Notes under the pieces: generated by a model
What the model saw: the letters and a program-made list of their open reading frames with translations, nothing else
What the model was told of the DNA's origin: nothing
Database searches by the model: none
Program-made: the position numbers and the translations under genes
Part shown: in pieces, positions 36,320 to 49,300 of the stretch
How the letters are laid out: each line of letters opens with the position of its first letter
How positions within the stretch are numbered: the first letter of the stretch is position 1
NCBI GenBank assembly: GCA_029962745.1
Contig: CM057158.1
Span: 5,450,602-5,514,601, forward strand
Reading direction: 5' to 3'
Length of the DNA stretch: 64,000 nucleotides
Source: Echinometra lucunter
Lineage: Eukaryota; Echinodermata; Echinoidea; Camarodonta; Echinometridae

Positions 36320-37607
36320 GTAAGATGCGATTTTTATGACTTATAGCTTTCAGTATAATGGTCTATATTTTGACATTTTTGAAAGCGTTCGTAGAATGAT
36401 CTACATAAAATTGTATTCATTCAGAGGCAGTAGCGTGCTACAGTTATATTCACTCTCTCTCCTCTTTCATGATGATGTTGTTGCCTTTTAGTTTTACCAT
36501 TGGAGCAGATATAGGGGGCAAGGCCCTTCATGCATAATAGGAAATGAATGAATGAAATGAAATAGAATAATAATATAAAAAAAGGAGAGAGAAACTAAGA
36601 TAGGAAAAATTAAATTGGTGATGAGACCCTTCGTATTATTTCCCCGCTCTATCGCCATGCTTCCACATGGAAATAGGAATGGAAATTGAAATTCACATTT
36701 ATTTCCTTCCGAGACGATAACACTGTGTTTATGAAGAAGCATGCATGCGAACACCAGAAGAGCGGAGCTTGTTTTGGAGACACCGAAGACAAGTAGGCCT
36801 ACATGAGAACATCGTCACAGACATTATTTAGCGTAAACAGATGAAGGAAATTACATTAAAAGAATAAAAATGTAAAAAATGAGTTTTAAAAAAAAGAAAG
36901 AAAGAAAAAGGGTGGCATCTATATACCAAGGTAACAGAATAGCAAAATCACCGTTATGTTGTAACAGTAACAGAATATGGCAGGATATTGAGTTGGTTGG
37001 ACTTATACAGCAGATAACTATATACTAGGCAGCGTAGGTCTACATCTCAGTTCCTGTCCCGGTAGAGAGAGAAAATATGCATGGGCTAGCCATTAGCTAA
37101 AATATGCACGCAGAGTTATATGTAAAATTCGAATAGGTGATTGAACATGTCCATGACATTCACCTGGTAAGCCGCTTGCCCCTCCCCAGCATCTTTTTGA
37201 CGATCAGAGCCCCCTCAGAGACCCGATCTACACCTGCCTGCACAAGAAGGGCGTGCATTTCAGTTCAAATTGAAAGTTATGTGGTCGACATATCAATTCA
37301 ATTTCAAGACTGGGAAGCTAGAAGACATAATGCTGTCAAACTAATGTCGTGAAAATATTGGAGTCAAAGATCAAAGTAAACGAACAAAGGATGTCTCTGC
37401 TTGGTACACAATGCTAAACTGTCAGCACATAAATTTTGTTTTCGGAAAGAATAATTATCTGGAAAAAAAGTGTGGACAAAATTATCATGTTTCACTGTCG
37501 AAAGTATTGTGTTTTAAACCCACCGTAGTGAAGTGGTCACCGTTTATCCTTATATTGTCACACACTGTAATAACAGTGTGAATATAGCAGTTTCTAAATT
37601 GCCAACA

Positions 37608-38403
37608 CTATAGACCAATTTCACAACGCAAGAGGGCAGCAGACTGTTCGACACAATTCGACATACTGCGGTGGGCGCTCCAACTTTTATAGTACACAAG
37701 TCAATAGCGCATTATGTACATTCGTTCGATTTTTTTGTCTATTTTGACCAGTATATGCATATTTATTTTAATATTTGCAATGAGAAATTATCAGGGAAGT
37801 TCAGGTCGCAGCTGTGCGGTGCTCAAACCACAAGAATTAGAGGAAGTTTAAAAATTATTGTAAGCTAACTGAGTGCGAAATTCACTCGCTTTTGACTCAT
37901 GAAGCCTGTTTGTGTGAGAAGCCGTACTCCCTACACAGGTTTCCGTAAGCAATGTGAAGGAATTCGTCGCCAGTGGGTAAAAACATCAACAGAAAGACTT
38001 TGAAGTCAAGAAACATTATCATTATGTACTTTGGCGTAAAATTTAATGAGTGAAAACATGACTTTGTAAACAGGGTAAGATTTAGGGCTCCCGTTTATTA
38101 CGGCTTCTATGCTGCAATCGAACTTTTACTGACAAAACTAAGTTGAAAAACCATCGAAAGTACAAAAATACATCATACCTTCATCCGTCAGATGTGACCA
38201 TTGTCTTACCTCATCTACCCATGTATCCATGCTTTATTTTATTGATCTAGAATAAAGTAAATGGAACAATATCGGGGCATATCTCATATCTTACATTCAT
38301 TTTGTACACAGAGCCAATCGCGGTCAGCGCGCTTGCCCACCGCAGCAATGGCGTCGCCGATAGAGGGCCAAATACATAAACCAGAGGTGAAATTGGTCTA
38401 TAG
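37608..38403. mobile_element. MITE-like element in intron 1 of the ANT paralog
   Basis: The ends are CTATAGACCAATTTCAC and its exact inverse GTGAAATTGGTCTATAG. A sub-terminal inverted pair, CTGCGGTGGGC and GCCCACCGCAG, lies inside. The roughly 790-bp interior has no transposase frame. TA at both outer ends may be a target duplication. Confidence 0.75.
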
Positions 38404-38605
38404 GATCATGGGGATTGATGTCGAAAGTACTATTAAAACTATAGTCAGTGTGTATGTGCTAAATCGCTTTGTTTCCATCGAAAGTTGGTCAATTGGTTCA
38501 TGATGAAAACTGAATTTACTGAACATGGAAATAGGCCTACAGATAGTCTTTAGTTTCGTTCGCTATCACATGTGAATCTAATGCCCCCTTTTTTTTCTCA
38601 TACAG

Positions 38606-38749
38606 TTGCAATATGCATCAAAACAAATCTCTAAAGACCAGCAGTACAAGGGAATCATCGACTGTTTTACCCGTGTCACCAAGGAGCAGGGTTTCTTCTC
38701 ACTATGGCGTGGGAACTTCACCAATGTCATCAGGTATTTCCCAACACAG
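38606..38749 (+). pseudogene. ANT paralog exon 2
   Basis: 48 codons between TTTCTCATACAG and |GTAAGT. It differs from the intact copy at 7 of 48 residues, and the frame is open. Confidence 0.87.
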
Positions 38750-38817
38750 GTAAGTTGTATGATTGTCTGTTTTCGACTATACTGATAGGAGACCGACGGC
38801 CCGTGAAACCGAAATTT

Positions 38818-39129
38818 CCCTGCTGGAAAGAACAGTGTCCCACATTGTGTTCACAGTGTGTTCACATTATAGGAACACACTGTGAACACAATGTGAAATA
38901 ATCTTCACATTGTTAAATTTGAGCGTTTTAACATTGTGAATCTCATATTCACAGAGTCCACTATGTGAACACACTGTGAACACTCACATTGTGGAGGTGT
39001 CCACAGTGTGAAATTATCTTCACACTGTTAAATTTGAGCGTTTTAACATTTTGAATCACATCTTCACATAGTCCACTATGTGAACACACTGTGAACACAC
39101 TGTGTGACACTGTGTTCTTTCCAGCAGGG
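38818..39129. repeat. Foldback element in intron 2 of the ANT paralog, TGTGAAC/GTTCACA words
   Basis: The ends CCCTGCTGGAAAGAACAGTG and CACTGTGTTCTTTCCAGCAGGG are inverted. The interior carries more than ten GTTCACA/TGTGAAC words, and the phrase TTAAATTTGAGCGTTTTAACA occurs twice. Confidence 0.85.
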
Positions 39130-39585
39130 TTTGCTCGCGTTTCTTCTGATTTTTTTTTTCTGAGGGTTCACAGTTCAACCGTTCACTATTAGTCTCTTGG
39201 GCTGTCGGTCCACTGCTTTACTGGGATGTTGCTCTTTTAATTATTATGCAGACTTGAATCCACTAGATTTTTAATGATTTATCTTGATCATAACCCTTTT
39301 CACCTTTAATTTCATTCAATTCTGCCGTAGCGACCAGTGCAGTGCACTGTATATCGTCCAATTGAAAGCTCTGGGATATTTCATTGAATCTGGCGAGAAA
39401 GGCTAATTGCCTGCGGTAGTCTTGTAGTCGAGACAGGTTTCACATCAGTGTGATGAATACCATACTAGTAAAGCTTATTATAAATCTTAAATGTTGACTT
39501 GTACTTTTATTCAAATCTGTGGTATTGACAACTTGCCTGTATAGTGCCTGCAGTGGGGGCACTGTGGTATAGTGCCTGCAGTGGG

Positions 39586-39800
39586 GGCACTGTGGTATAG
39601 TGGTCCAGGCTCTTGCCTCTCATAAGAGAGGTCCTGGGTTCAATCTTCGCCCAGTGCTTATCCCTGGACAGCGTGTTTTGTTTACAAGTCATGTGTCCCT
39701 CTCAACCAAAGTGTATTTGATAGTAATTGCAGGGCTCCCAGGAAAAGCAGGAATGATAATGATGTGGCTATATACCCTGAATAGATAAAACCCAATTATT
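39586..39800 (+). mobile_element. tRNA-like SINE in intron 2 of the ANT paralog
   Basis: 39586-39658 has tRNA geometry: GGCACTG and CAGTGCT form a 7-bp acceptor-like stem (one G-U), with an A-box-like TGGTATAGTGG and B-box-like GGGTTCAATCT. The anticodon arm is replaced by a 6-bp hairpin CCTCTC/GAGAGG with a 4-base loop, and the T stem is poor, so it is not a working tRNA. A body (CAGGAAAAGCAGGAATGATA) and AT-rich tail follow. A 28-30-bp direct duplication of the preceding sequence (TATAGTGCCTGCAGTGGGGG) lies just upstream. Confidence 0.55.
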
Positions 39801-39881
39801 TATTATCAATTTCGGACGACAATACTCTTCTCATGTTCTGAAAGCTGATAGGCCTATAACTTCCTCTTTGATGTTGTTTAG

Positions 39882-40528
39882 GCTCTGAACTTTGCCTTCA
39901 AAGACAAATACAAGAAGCTTTTCTTAGATGGAATCGACAAGAAAGAGCAATTCTGGCGCTACTTTGCTGGTAACTTGGCATCAGGAGGCGCGGCCGGAGC
40001 CTCTTCACACCTCTTCGTTTACCCCTTAGACTTCGCTCGTACCCGCCTGTCTGCGGACATCGGCAAAAGTGCTTCTGAGAGGGAGTTTCGGGGTCTTGGC
40101 GATTGCTTGACAAAGATCTACAAGTCCGATGGCGTAGTTGGGCTGTACCGAGGTTTCTTGGTGTCTGTTCAAGGCAACATCGTCTATCGAGCAGCCTACT
40201 TTGGCGTCTACGACACTGTCAAGGGTACCGTATGTTGCCCAATCATCTCCGAAGGAACATCTTTATCTCTTGGGTTGTGGCGCAGACTGTTACGACTTGC
40301 TCAGGAATCATCGCCTATCCCTTTGACACTGTCCGTCGTCGTATGATGATGCAGTCTGGCCGCAAAGGAGGCGAAGTCATGTACAAAAGCAGCTTCTACT
40401 GCTGGAGGAAGATCTTTTAGGAGGAAGGTGGTAAAGCCTACTTTAAGGGTGCTTTGTCTAATGTCTTTCGTGGTGTAGGTGGTGCTCTCGTACTTGTTCT
40501 CTACGACCAAATTCAGAAGTTCTTTTAA
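39882..40528 (+). pseudogene. ANT paralog exon 3 with frameshift and nonsense codon
   Basis: Begins after TTGTTTAG and ends at TAA 40526-40528 in the shifted register. It carries the 5-nt insertion (40225-40231) and TAG (40418-40420) described for the locus. Confidence 0.87.
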
Positions 40529-40618
40529 CCAGTTAACAGGATTAAGTTCCTCCAATACTCTAGATTTTATGAGCCCACTTTCTAAAACTAAATGCTGCCG
40601 ATAATGCTGCCAGCAGGG

Positions 40619-42306
<1,688 letters not shown>

Positions 42307-42314
42307 CAGCAGGG

Positions 42315-45300
42315 AGGTTGATATTGCAAGCCGATATACCCTTCCTATTTGACATATAACTCTTGCAATGTTGCAAAGAATTATGTTCGTTCTATTTTCC
42401 GCAGATAATATTATGGATCAAAATGGATTGCATAACTATATAGAGCCAAGCAGACGATAATTCTGCAATTAAAAGCATTCGTGTGCGATTAGAGAACGTT
42501 TACGTGTTTGCTTTATACAGATGCAATGGATATTTTCATATGTACTCTTATAACATTGTATAAGAAGACATTCTCAGTTCTTTTATGTTTTTGATACTTA
42601 ATCTTGAAAATAATATTACACATGTGGAAGATCAATTGAAAAGAAGAAAAGAAGGAGAAGAAGAAGAAGAAACAAAACAAAACCATATTAACAAGTGTGT
42701 TGATGACGGCACTGATAACGAAGTGATAATGAATGACCATTCCTGTTGAAAGAGCTGTCTTTTGTTAATCATTTTCTTACTTATAACGAGCGTAATTTTG
42801 CTGGAAGATTTCGGAACAAAAATAAGAATTTAAAGCAAACTCACAAACATTTCAACAACTGACATCGATCTTTCTTGATATTAGCATTATATACTGTCAA
42901 TTCATGCAACCTTCTCACTGACTTATAGCCAATCCAATCTAATCCAAAAGTCATTTGAAACAGCGCCTTTTCCTTGTTACTCCATGTTTGGAGCCGTCCA
43001 TTATCATTCGATTTGAATGGCTGTAAAACAGTGATTTCGTTTGTTGTGGGCTCTGCCCTGATCATACTAAATTATAATGGTCAGGTGACAGTAATACTTC
43101 CAGATCAATAAATTTGCTTAAAGACAATTTATGTTCTGCATGCAGCAAAAAAGTGATTGTCAACTTTGTTCAGGATTACAATTTTCAGGACGCATACAAA
43201 TGAAACATCTACACGGAATAAAATTTACAGCTTATCATTGTTTTATTTCCACAGTACAAACAAAATCTTTTAATATGTATACAACAAACTTTGTTCCCTT
43301 TTTAATTTAGAGATCCACAAACTTGTCATTCCGCGTCGCAAAGTGAATAAATAATCATAATTATACACCACAAGATTTTTGAACAATAAAACTCATTAAA
43401 TTTAGCCCATCGTATAGGTGGGCCAAATGGAATCGAATATAGATTCGAAAGGAATACAAAAATCAGGAACATTGTACTTTGCCGGAAGACTAATACAAAA
43501 CGTTTCTCTCGCAAATTAATGCACAAGAAGTTATGAAGTAAATAATTAATGGCATGATCTTTCACTCACTGAAATAGATATGATACCATGATATTGGCTT
43601 GTTTTTAAAGGTATAATTATGAATAAAGTCTCAATAATTAAGCAGCAAAATTATCTTGTTCGGTATTCACGGCAAATTTTAGTCAGTATGAGGCATGCAA
43701 GGAGCGGAAGACAATACCAATTTGGCTTGAGTTGGTAGTGGTTGGGGGAAATGCTTAGTATACTTCCAATAATAAACTAGAATATAAATGCAGAATCAAA
43801 TTACTCTGCCGCACGTTGTTCTGATTTGTTGAAACTATAGATTATTTCAAGCATGCATATTCCTTTTATGCAGGGATCTTTACTTAAAACGTTTTTATCA
43901 AAACTGTGATTACACTGCGTCATTATGCTATAATAATAATAAAAATGTAAAATTATTATACGCAATATACCTCAGGGGCAAAAAAAAAACTACTCAGTTA
44001 GACCTGCTCATTCACAAGTTTTTCTATCGAACATTCATGTCGGCAAAATCGTGGCAATATTTATTTTAACAAAAATGATAATATGACGCAACTCACTGAA
44101 TACAAAATGAAGCGAAATTCTACATGTCTAGCCAAATTCTATTTTCATTGATTTTTGAAGACCCATTTTGGTGAGCTTAAATTTCCAGTGCAGGTGGATA
44201 AATAAATGTGGAGATTCCCTCTCCTGTCCTTTATCGAAGAAAATGGAAGACATTATCTTTTGGTCTATTATACCACTTGAATCGTCTGACTAATATATAA
44301 CAGCACTTGTCTGATCAATCGGCTATTTCAACAGATTATAGTTTTATTTCATTGACATGATGCCTGGCTGCAGTATCTTTTCATGGTCTAATTTGCTTAA
44401 ACAAAACCATGCTTAAACATATATTTCTACCTTATTGGCAGGAAGTAAAAAGGGTATGTCAAGCTTCCGCGTTCATCATGTTCAAAGAATAAATTTGCAG
44501 TACCCTCTACATCGTGTTAAATAACAAATCATTTACATCCTACAAAACCCCATTCCATTAAAATAATAGAAAAGTCACAATTAGTATATACATTTCAGAA
44601 AGGTGATCACGTTTAATAAACTAACATATACATACATCCCAACACACAAGATGATATCAAATATCTTCTGAGAACACAAAGATCCATATGCTTATATACA
44701 TTCTGTCATGTCTGATTTGAACATCAAAATGTGTCTTCATAACAAAATGTTAACAAAAGCATGGTATGAATAAATACAATTTTCTTCTTTTTGTATAATT
44801 TCATGTAATCTAATCATCACAAGTTATTATCACCTTGTTTTCTACTATACTTCTACTGTTACTCTTCAGTCGTCTCTTAATGATGTTAATAAATATTTAC
44901 TGAATCTATTCTTGAATCTTGAAACTGTTAAGGCGATTCAATTTAACATCGAATCGTCTTGCTCCTGGACAAGCTACTTATAATTTTCTACGACTTGCAA
45001 ATGGATAGGCTAACATTTAAATTCAGTTACTAAAGCCCGACTTTTTACAAAATTGCATGAAGCATGATTATTATACATAAAATTGCACTGAATGGAAGTA
45101 TGTATACACAGTCATAAATATGGAAGGCTAAATGACATAGTTATTTATATTGCTAATATTAATTTCCGATAAACAAAGAAGACACAAGTTAACGAAGGCA
45201 AATATAAGGTACATTTCAGCCCTTGGAAAACTTACAATGATTCGTAGAAACGTAAGTTAACATATATAGACCTGTTTCTGCAAACACGTACTTAGACGAA

Positions 45301-45655
45301 TATTTCTTCTTACTTATCTCAAAATTGCTCATCTGGCCAAAACACAAATGGATATTTGACACATTTTCTAGTTTAAAGTAGTAAAATGACTAGTACTCTT
45401 TGTTTGTTCGTTTCTAACATAATAACTGTCCCTTTCTGACATCTATTAAAACAAGTCCAGTGACACCATGTTATTGCATCTTGAAAATCGGAAATTGGAG
45501 CAATAAAAACTGATTTAAAAGATCAAAAGACTCAGGATATAAGGATTATTACGACAGCCTCATCATTACTCATATTTTCCACAATATTCAGGGATATAAT
45601 CAAACTTGTCAAAACTGTCGATGCAGGAAGACATTTACTGTTGTGACCGTGCCGT
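42315..45655. other. Intergenic; may include the long 3' UTR of the esterase-like gene
   Basis: Unique AT-rich sequence, free of long homopolymer runs between about 42700 and 45600. TTTATT on the plus strand (AATAAA on the minus strand) occurs at several places, such as about 43240 and 44343, so the minus-strand transcript ending could be anywhere here. No coding exon is supported. Confidence 0.4.
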
Positions 45656-46320
45656 TTAATGACCGGCTTGGATCGAGAAATCATCCATGGCCTGGAGCTG
45701 GTCTGCCACAATCTTAAAATGATCCTTGCTCCAATCACACACCGTATTGCACGTCATGCTACTGGCACAGTCCATGAACCAGTACTCTCTGCGTGCCGTT
45801 GATGATGACGTTATGGTGACGTTTGCTGCACTCTCATGAGCGACGGCCGCTGAAGTTGTCGACGGCGTCACCACCATGCTACTGTTGGAGGCATTTTGCG
45901 GTGTAGCTGATCTCTTCTGGTTACCATCCTCACTAGAACGCCGCAAGTACCACGCTCCAAAGGCATCCCTGACCTTAACGTCAGTCCCATCCAGGGCCAC
46001 GTGATCCCAGCCATGGCCAATGAGATCGCTCGTATAGCAAGACGTCACAAAGATGCCGTCCGCGTTGGACATCCCTGCTGATTCAATCTTCGAGGAGACG
46101 TCGGCGCCGAAGCGCTCCATGAGCGGCGAGAGTTCCGGGCAGTTTAAAGGATGGCACCGCATGCTGAGGATGTTCCAGATAGCCCAGGGGTCGTACTTTG
46201 AGTTGGTGATGAAGAGGGGTGTCTGGATGTACTTGATGGCGTATTCAGGAAACATACACATCCAGGTACTGCCGGGATCTGAAACTATCTTGGTCTGTAC
46301 GCAGTCCGAATCAAGACTCT
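45656..46320 (-). CDS. Esterase-like gene, exon 5 (last)
   Basis: Follows the acceptor TTCCCTTCTCTTATACAG. Encodes TPLFITNSKYDPWAIWNIL, the altered His region SCYTSDLIG, FGAWYLRRS, the Ser/Thr-rich insert and the C-terminal Cys motif. Stop TAA at 45658-45656. Confidence 0.9.
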
Positions 46321-49300
46321 CTGTATAAGAGAAGGGAAATTTAAGGAGAAAATTCTTAAATCCAACTTGCTAGATAGGACTTCCATGATTTGCTGAGGGC
46401 CAGAAGGAAGTTAACTCCTCATAGTCAATGCCCTTTTTGCTCACAGCAGACAATCAGGATAGATTTGATAGTGCATTGTAGTATCTAAATCAATCATGAA
46501 AAACAATCAATATGAATTGTACTAAAAAGTGTCCTTTTTGGGAACGATATGAATGCATGGAAAGTATAATACATGTATAACTTCTTACACAAAGTCGTGA
46601 ACTGTAAACCTCTCCCCTTTCTCTCATTCTCTCTCTCTCTCTCTCTCTCTCTTCCTCTTTCTCTACATCTCTTTACCATGTTATCAATGGCTACTTGGTA
46701 TAAAAATGAACTATGCATGCTTTGAGCTTTATATTGAATATCTTCATTGTTCCTACGATCACATGTTCGTTATGAGCACTAGTCTGGTTTCATAGATTTA
46801 TCATACCTTAAGGTCCTGTTAGCCCCGCCCATAAAGATGTAACAATAAATGAATGAATAATTGACAATTTGATAATTTGGATGATTCTATTCAGTTCAAA
46901 CACATAGTTTTTACGGAAATTTGTTTTCCATCAACATAACAGAATACCTAACGAAATAAATAACAGAATTAAACACACAAACAGCAATTATCATAAATAA
47001 AGAAGTAAATAAAATTAATGAATAGATAAATGAATAAATAAATAAATAAATAAACAAATAAATGAATCAATCAATCAATCAATCAATAATTAATTGATTA
47101 ATTAATTAATAACAGGATATGGAATAAGTCAAGAAATGCAAATAACCAACCTTGCATGTAATGGAGATTGAAGAGCCGCTGGAACTGTATCCTGATATGC
47201 ATGTAGTTAGACCGGTTAAAACTGTCTGTATAGAAGGCGCAGTCGGCTAGGGCATGGTAGGTAGCTGCAGGTGGTAGGAGGGTCTTCATGTAGTCCGCTT
47301 GATAGAATACACCCAGCCCTCCAGCTAGTGGTACAATGAATGATTATGGATAATGGTGCTTGTAAAATGAAGTTGAAGTCAACCTTTATTCTCGACTCGT
47401 GTCTTTGTGGGCGTTTGAATGAACTCTGCATTGTTCGCGAGAAATTTCTGGTCTGGTATAATGTTCATACAAAAATACACCTCCCCCCCCCCCCCCCCCT
47501 ATTTTGAAAACACAAAGAAACTGAAGTTTTTTGTTACCCCTTTCATTCAGACTTTCCCCGCCCATTTTCCCCTTTTTCATCAACTGAGGCACACCAACGG
47601 ATACATGACGCTGCTGTGGTGAAATGATTCCAATGTCTTCAGGAAAAGCAATACTGATAATGCTGAGGTTACCATAATACTGATACTTTCGAGGGAGACA
47701 GAAAGCGAGAGAGATATATAATAGGGAGAAGGAGGAGGCGGGGGAGGAAAAGGTTCACTGGATCACTCATATCCAGTTCCACAAAAGAATGGTTTCCAAG
47801 ATTGAGGATTCTCTCTAGTAGATATCATACCCTCACCTGAGATAGTCACTGGACGGGGGGAAGAGGGGAGAAAGAGAAGAGAAAGAAATTGACTAGGAGA
47901 GAAAAAAAAAATCACTTACATCCAGTTCCAGAGAAGATGATCCTCTCTGCTGCACCCATTTCAGTGGTATTAAGGAGATAGTCGATGATGGTCTCCAGGA
48001 TTAGGGACCCCCTCTGGTAGATGACACCCTCATCAGAGACACTCAGTGGAGTCGGGGAATTACCTTAATAATTATAATGGTAAGTTTTAATGAGTATATA
48101 ATTATGCGTGAATGTAAACACCTGTTCTCCAGGATTAGGGACCCCCTCTGGTAGATGACACCCTCATCAGAGACACTCAGTGGAGTCGGGGAATTACCTT
48201 AATAATTAGAATGGTAAGTTTTAATGAGTATATATGCGTGAATGCAAACACCTGTTGTTAATATAAAGAGATTTCGATTCATTGATGTTTTGAGAGACGG
48301 AAATTTTGTGCACTTTGAGTGACCTGTGGTAGATCATCCCTCCATCAGACACGTCAGAGATAATAAATGGAGGAGGAGAATCGTCTTGCTGGTAACAAAT
48401 GAAAGATATTTCATTATCGTTGGTTCCTGTCCACTGCTTCATGCATTCCCATCCATTTTCAACATTTATTTATAAAAATTATAATCAACTTTGAAAATTA
48501 CATTGCTTGAAAATTATTCTTATTTTGTGCATTTTGTTCATGATGAAATTATTTATGATGTAATTACGTTTGTTATATTCTGTTGAAAATGGAAAAAAAT
48601 AAATGAAATGAAATGAAATGATACAACAGAACAGACCATTTTTTTGGTGAATTAAACAAGAGGTCTCACCTGAAAAAGAGGAGCCATCACAGTAATGGAA
48701 CTGGACCACGTTCCAGTTGTAGAAATCAGGATTAACCTTCGGATCTGCCGACATCAACCCAGGAGTAGAAATGCCCCCTGGTATATTGGAAGACGACCCA
48801 AGAGTGGTAAGGCTCCTCTGGTAGCAGTTAGTGGCATTGTAGCACCACTGGCCGTCGGGGAGATGAAGTATCCAGGAGTTGAGGCCAGAGTTGTAACCTG
48901 AACGAATTTAGCGACCAAGTGGATTTGTTATTTTATCTGTACAACCATGACAAACTGTTTGTTTTTAAACAAAGACGAAAGAACTCTAATTTTCTATACC
49001 ACCTACTATTTCATTTCTTATGTATTCACTTCTTCTCGCTTTTCTTCTTTTTTCACAGCGTAGAGACTTAATTATAATTTTCGCTATATAATAACTGAGT
49101 ATTATCACATGAAATAAGTTTGAACAAATAAAGACCGAAGGAAGAAAAAGCCTCAACATAATCATTGCTCTGAAAATTATTGGAAAAGAATGGCGAAGTA
49201 AACAATAAGCTTGATACGAACAGATTAGTCGACATAATGGCAGTCTAATGTGAGTTTAAACATAATTATTATGGGACGATGGGAATAAAAACATTTAAAT

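Larger units (their letters stand above)
36200..40528 (+). pseudogene. Broken ADP/ATP carrier (ANT) paralog, three exons
   Basis: Exons are 36200-36319, 38606-38749 and 39882-40528, all with consensus GT/AG junctions in phase 0. Exons 1 and 2 encode intact carrier sequence (PIERVK at residues 31-36, then DQQYKG and RYFPTQ), and exon 3 starts normally with PLDFAR. After DTVKG (about residue 203) a 5-nt insertion near 40225-40231 shifts the frame; the shifted reading ends at TGA 40344-40346, predicting a 242-residue product. In the original register RRRMMM and the rest of the carrier are still legible, but a second lesion, TAG at 40418-40420, falls where the intact gene has an Ala/Gln stretch. 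Two independent lesions make a pseudogene the best reading, although a truncated transcript or assembly error is possible. It lies in the same orientation as the intact copy at 56197-59682 and is followed 90 bp later by a hAT-type insertion. Confidence 0.85.

Noticed and set aside
39586..39658. Functional tRNA gene (anticodon CAT)
   Set aside because: The acceptor stem pairs, but the anticodon and T arms do not fold canonically and a SINE-like body follows.
40225..40231. Mini-intron or alternative splice explaining the frameshift in the carrier paralog
   Set aside because: The extra 5 nt are far too short for an intron and a second lesion (TAG at 40418-40420) would remain.
42841..43065. 74-codon minus-strand frame between the carrier paralog and the esterase-like gene
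   Set aside because: No recognisable motif, no splice sites in register; probably 3' UTR or intergenic.
45656..46261. Esterase-like gene starting at the Met in its last exon
   Set aside because: The frame continues upstream to an acceptor at 46321-46322 and joins in phase to four more exons with family motifs.
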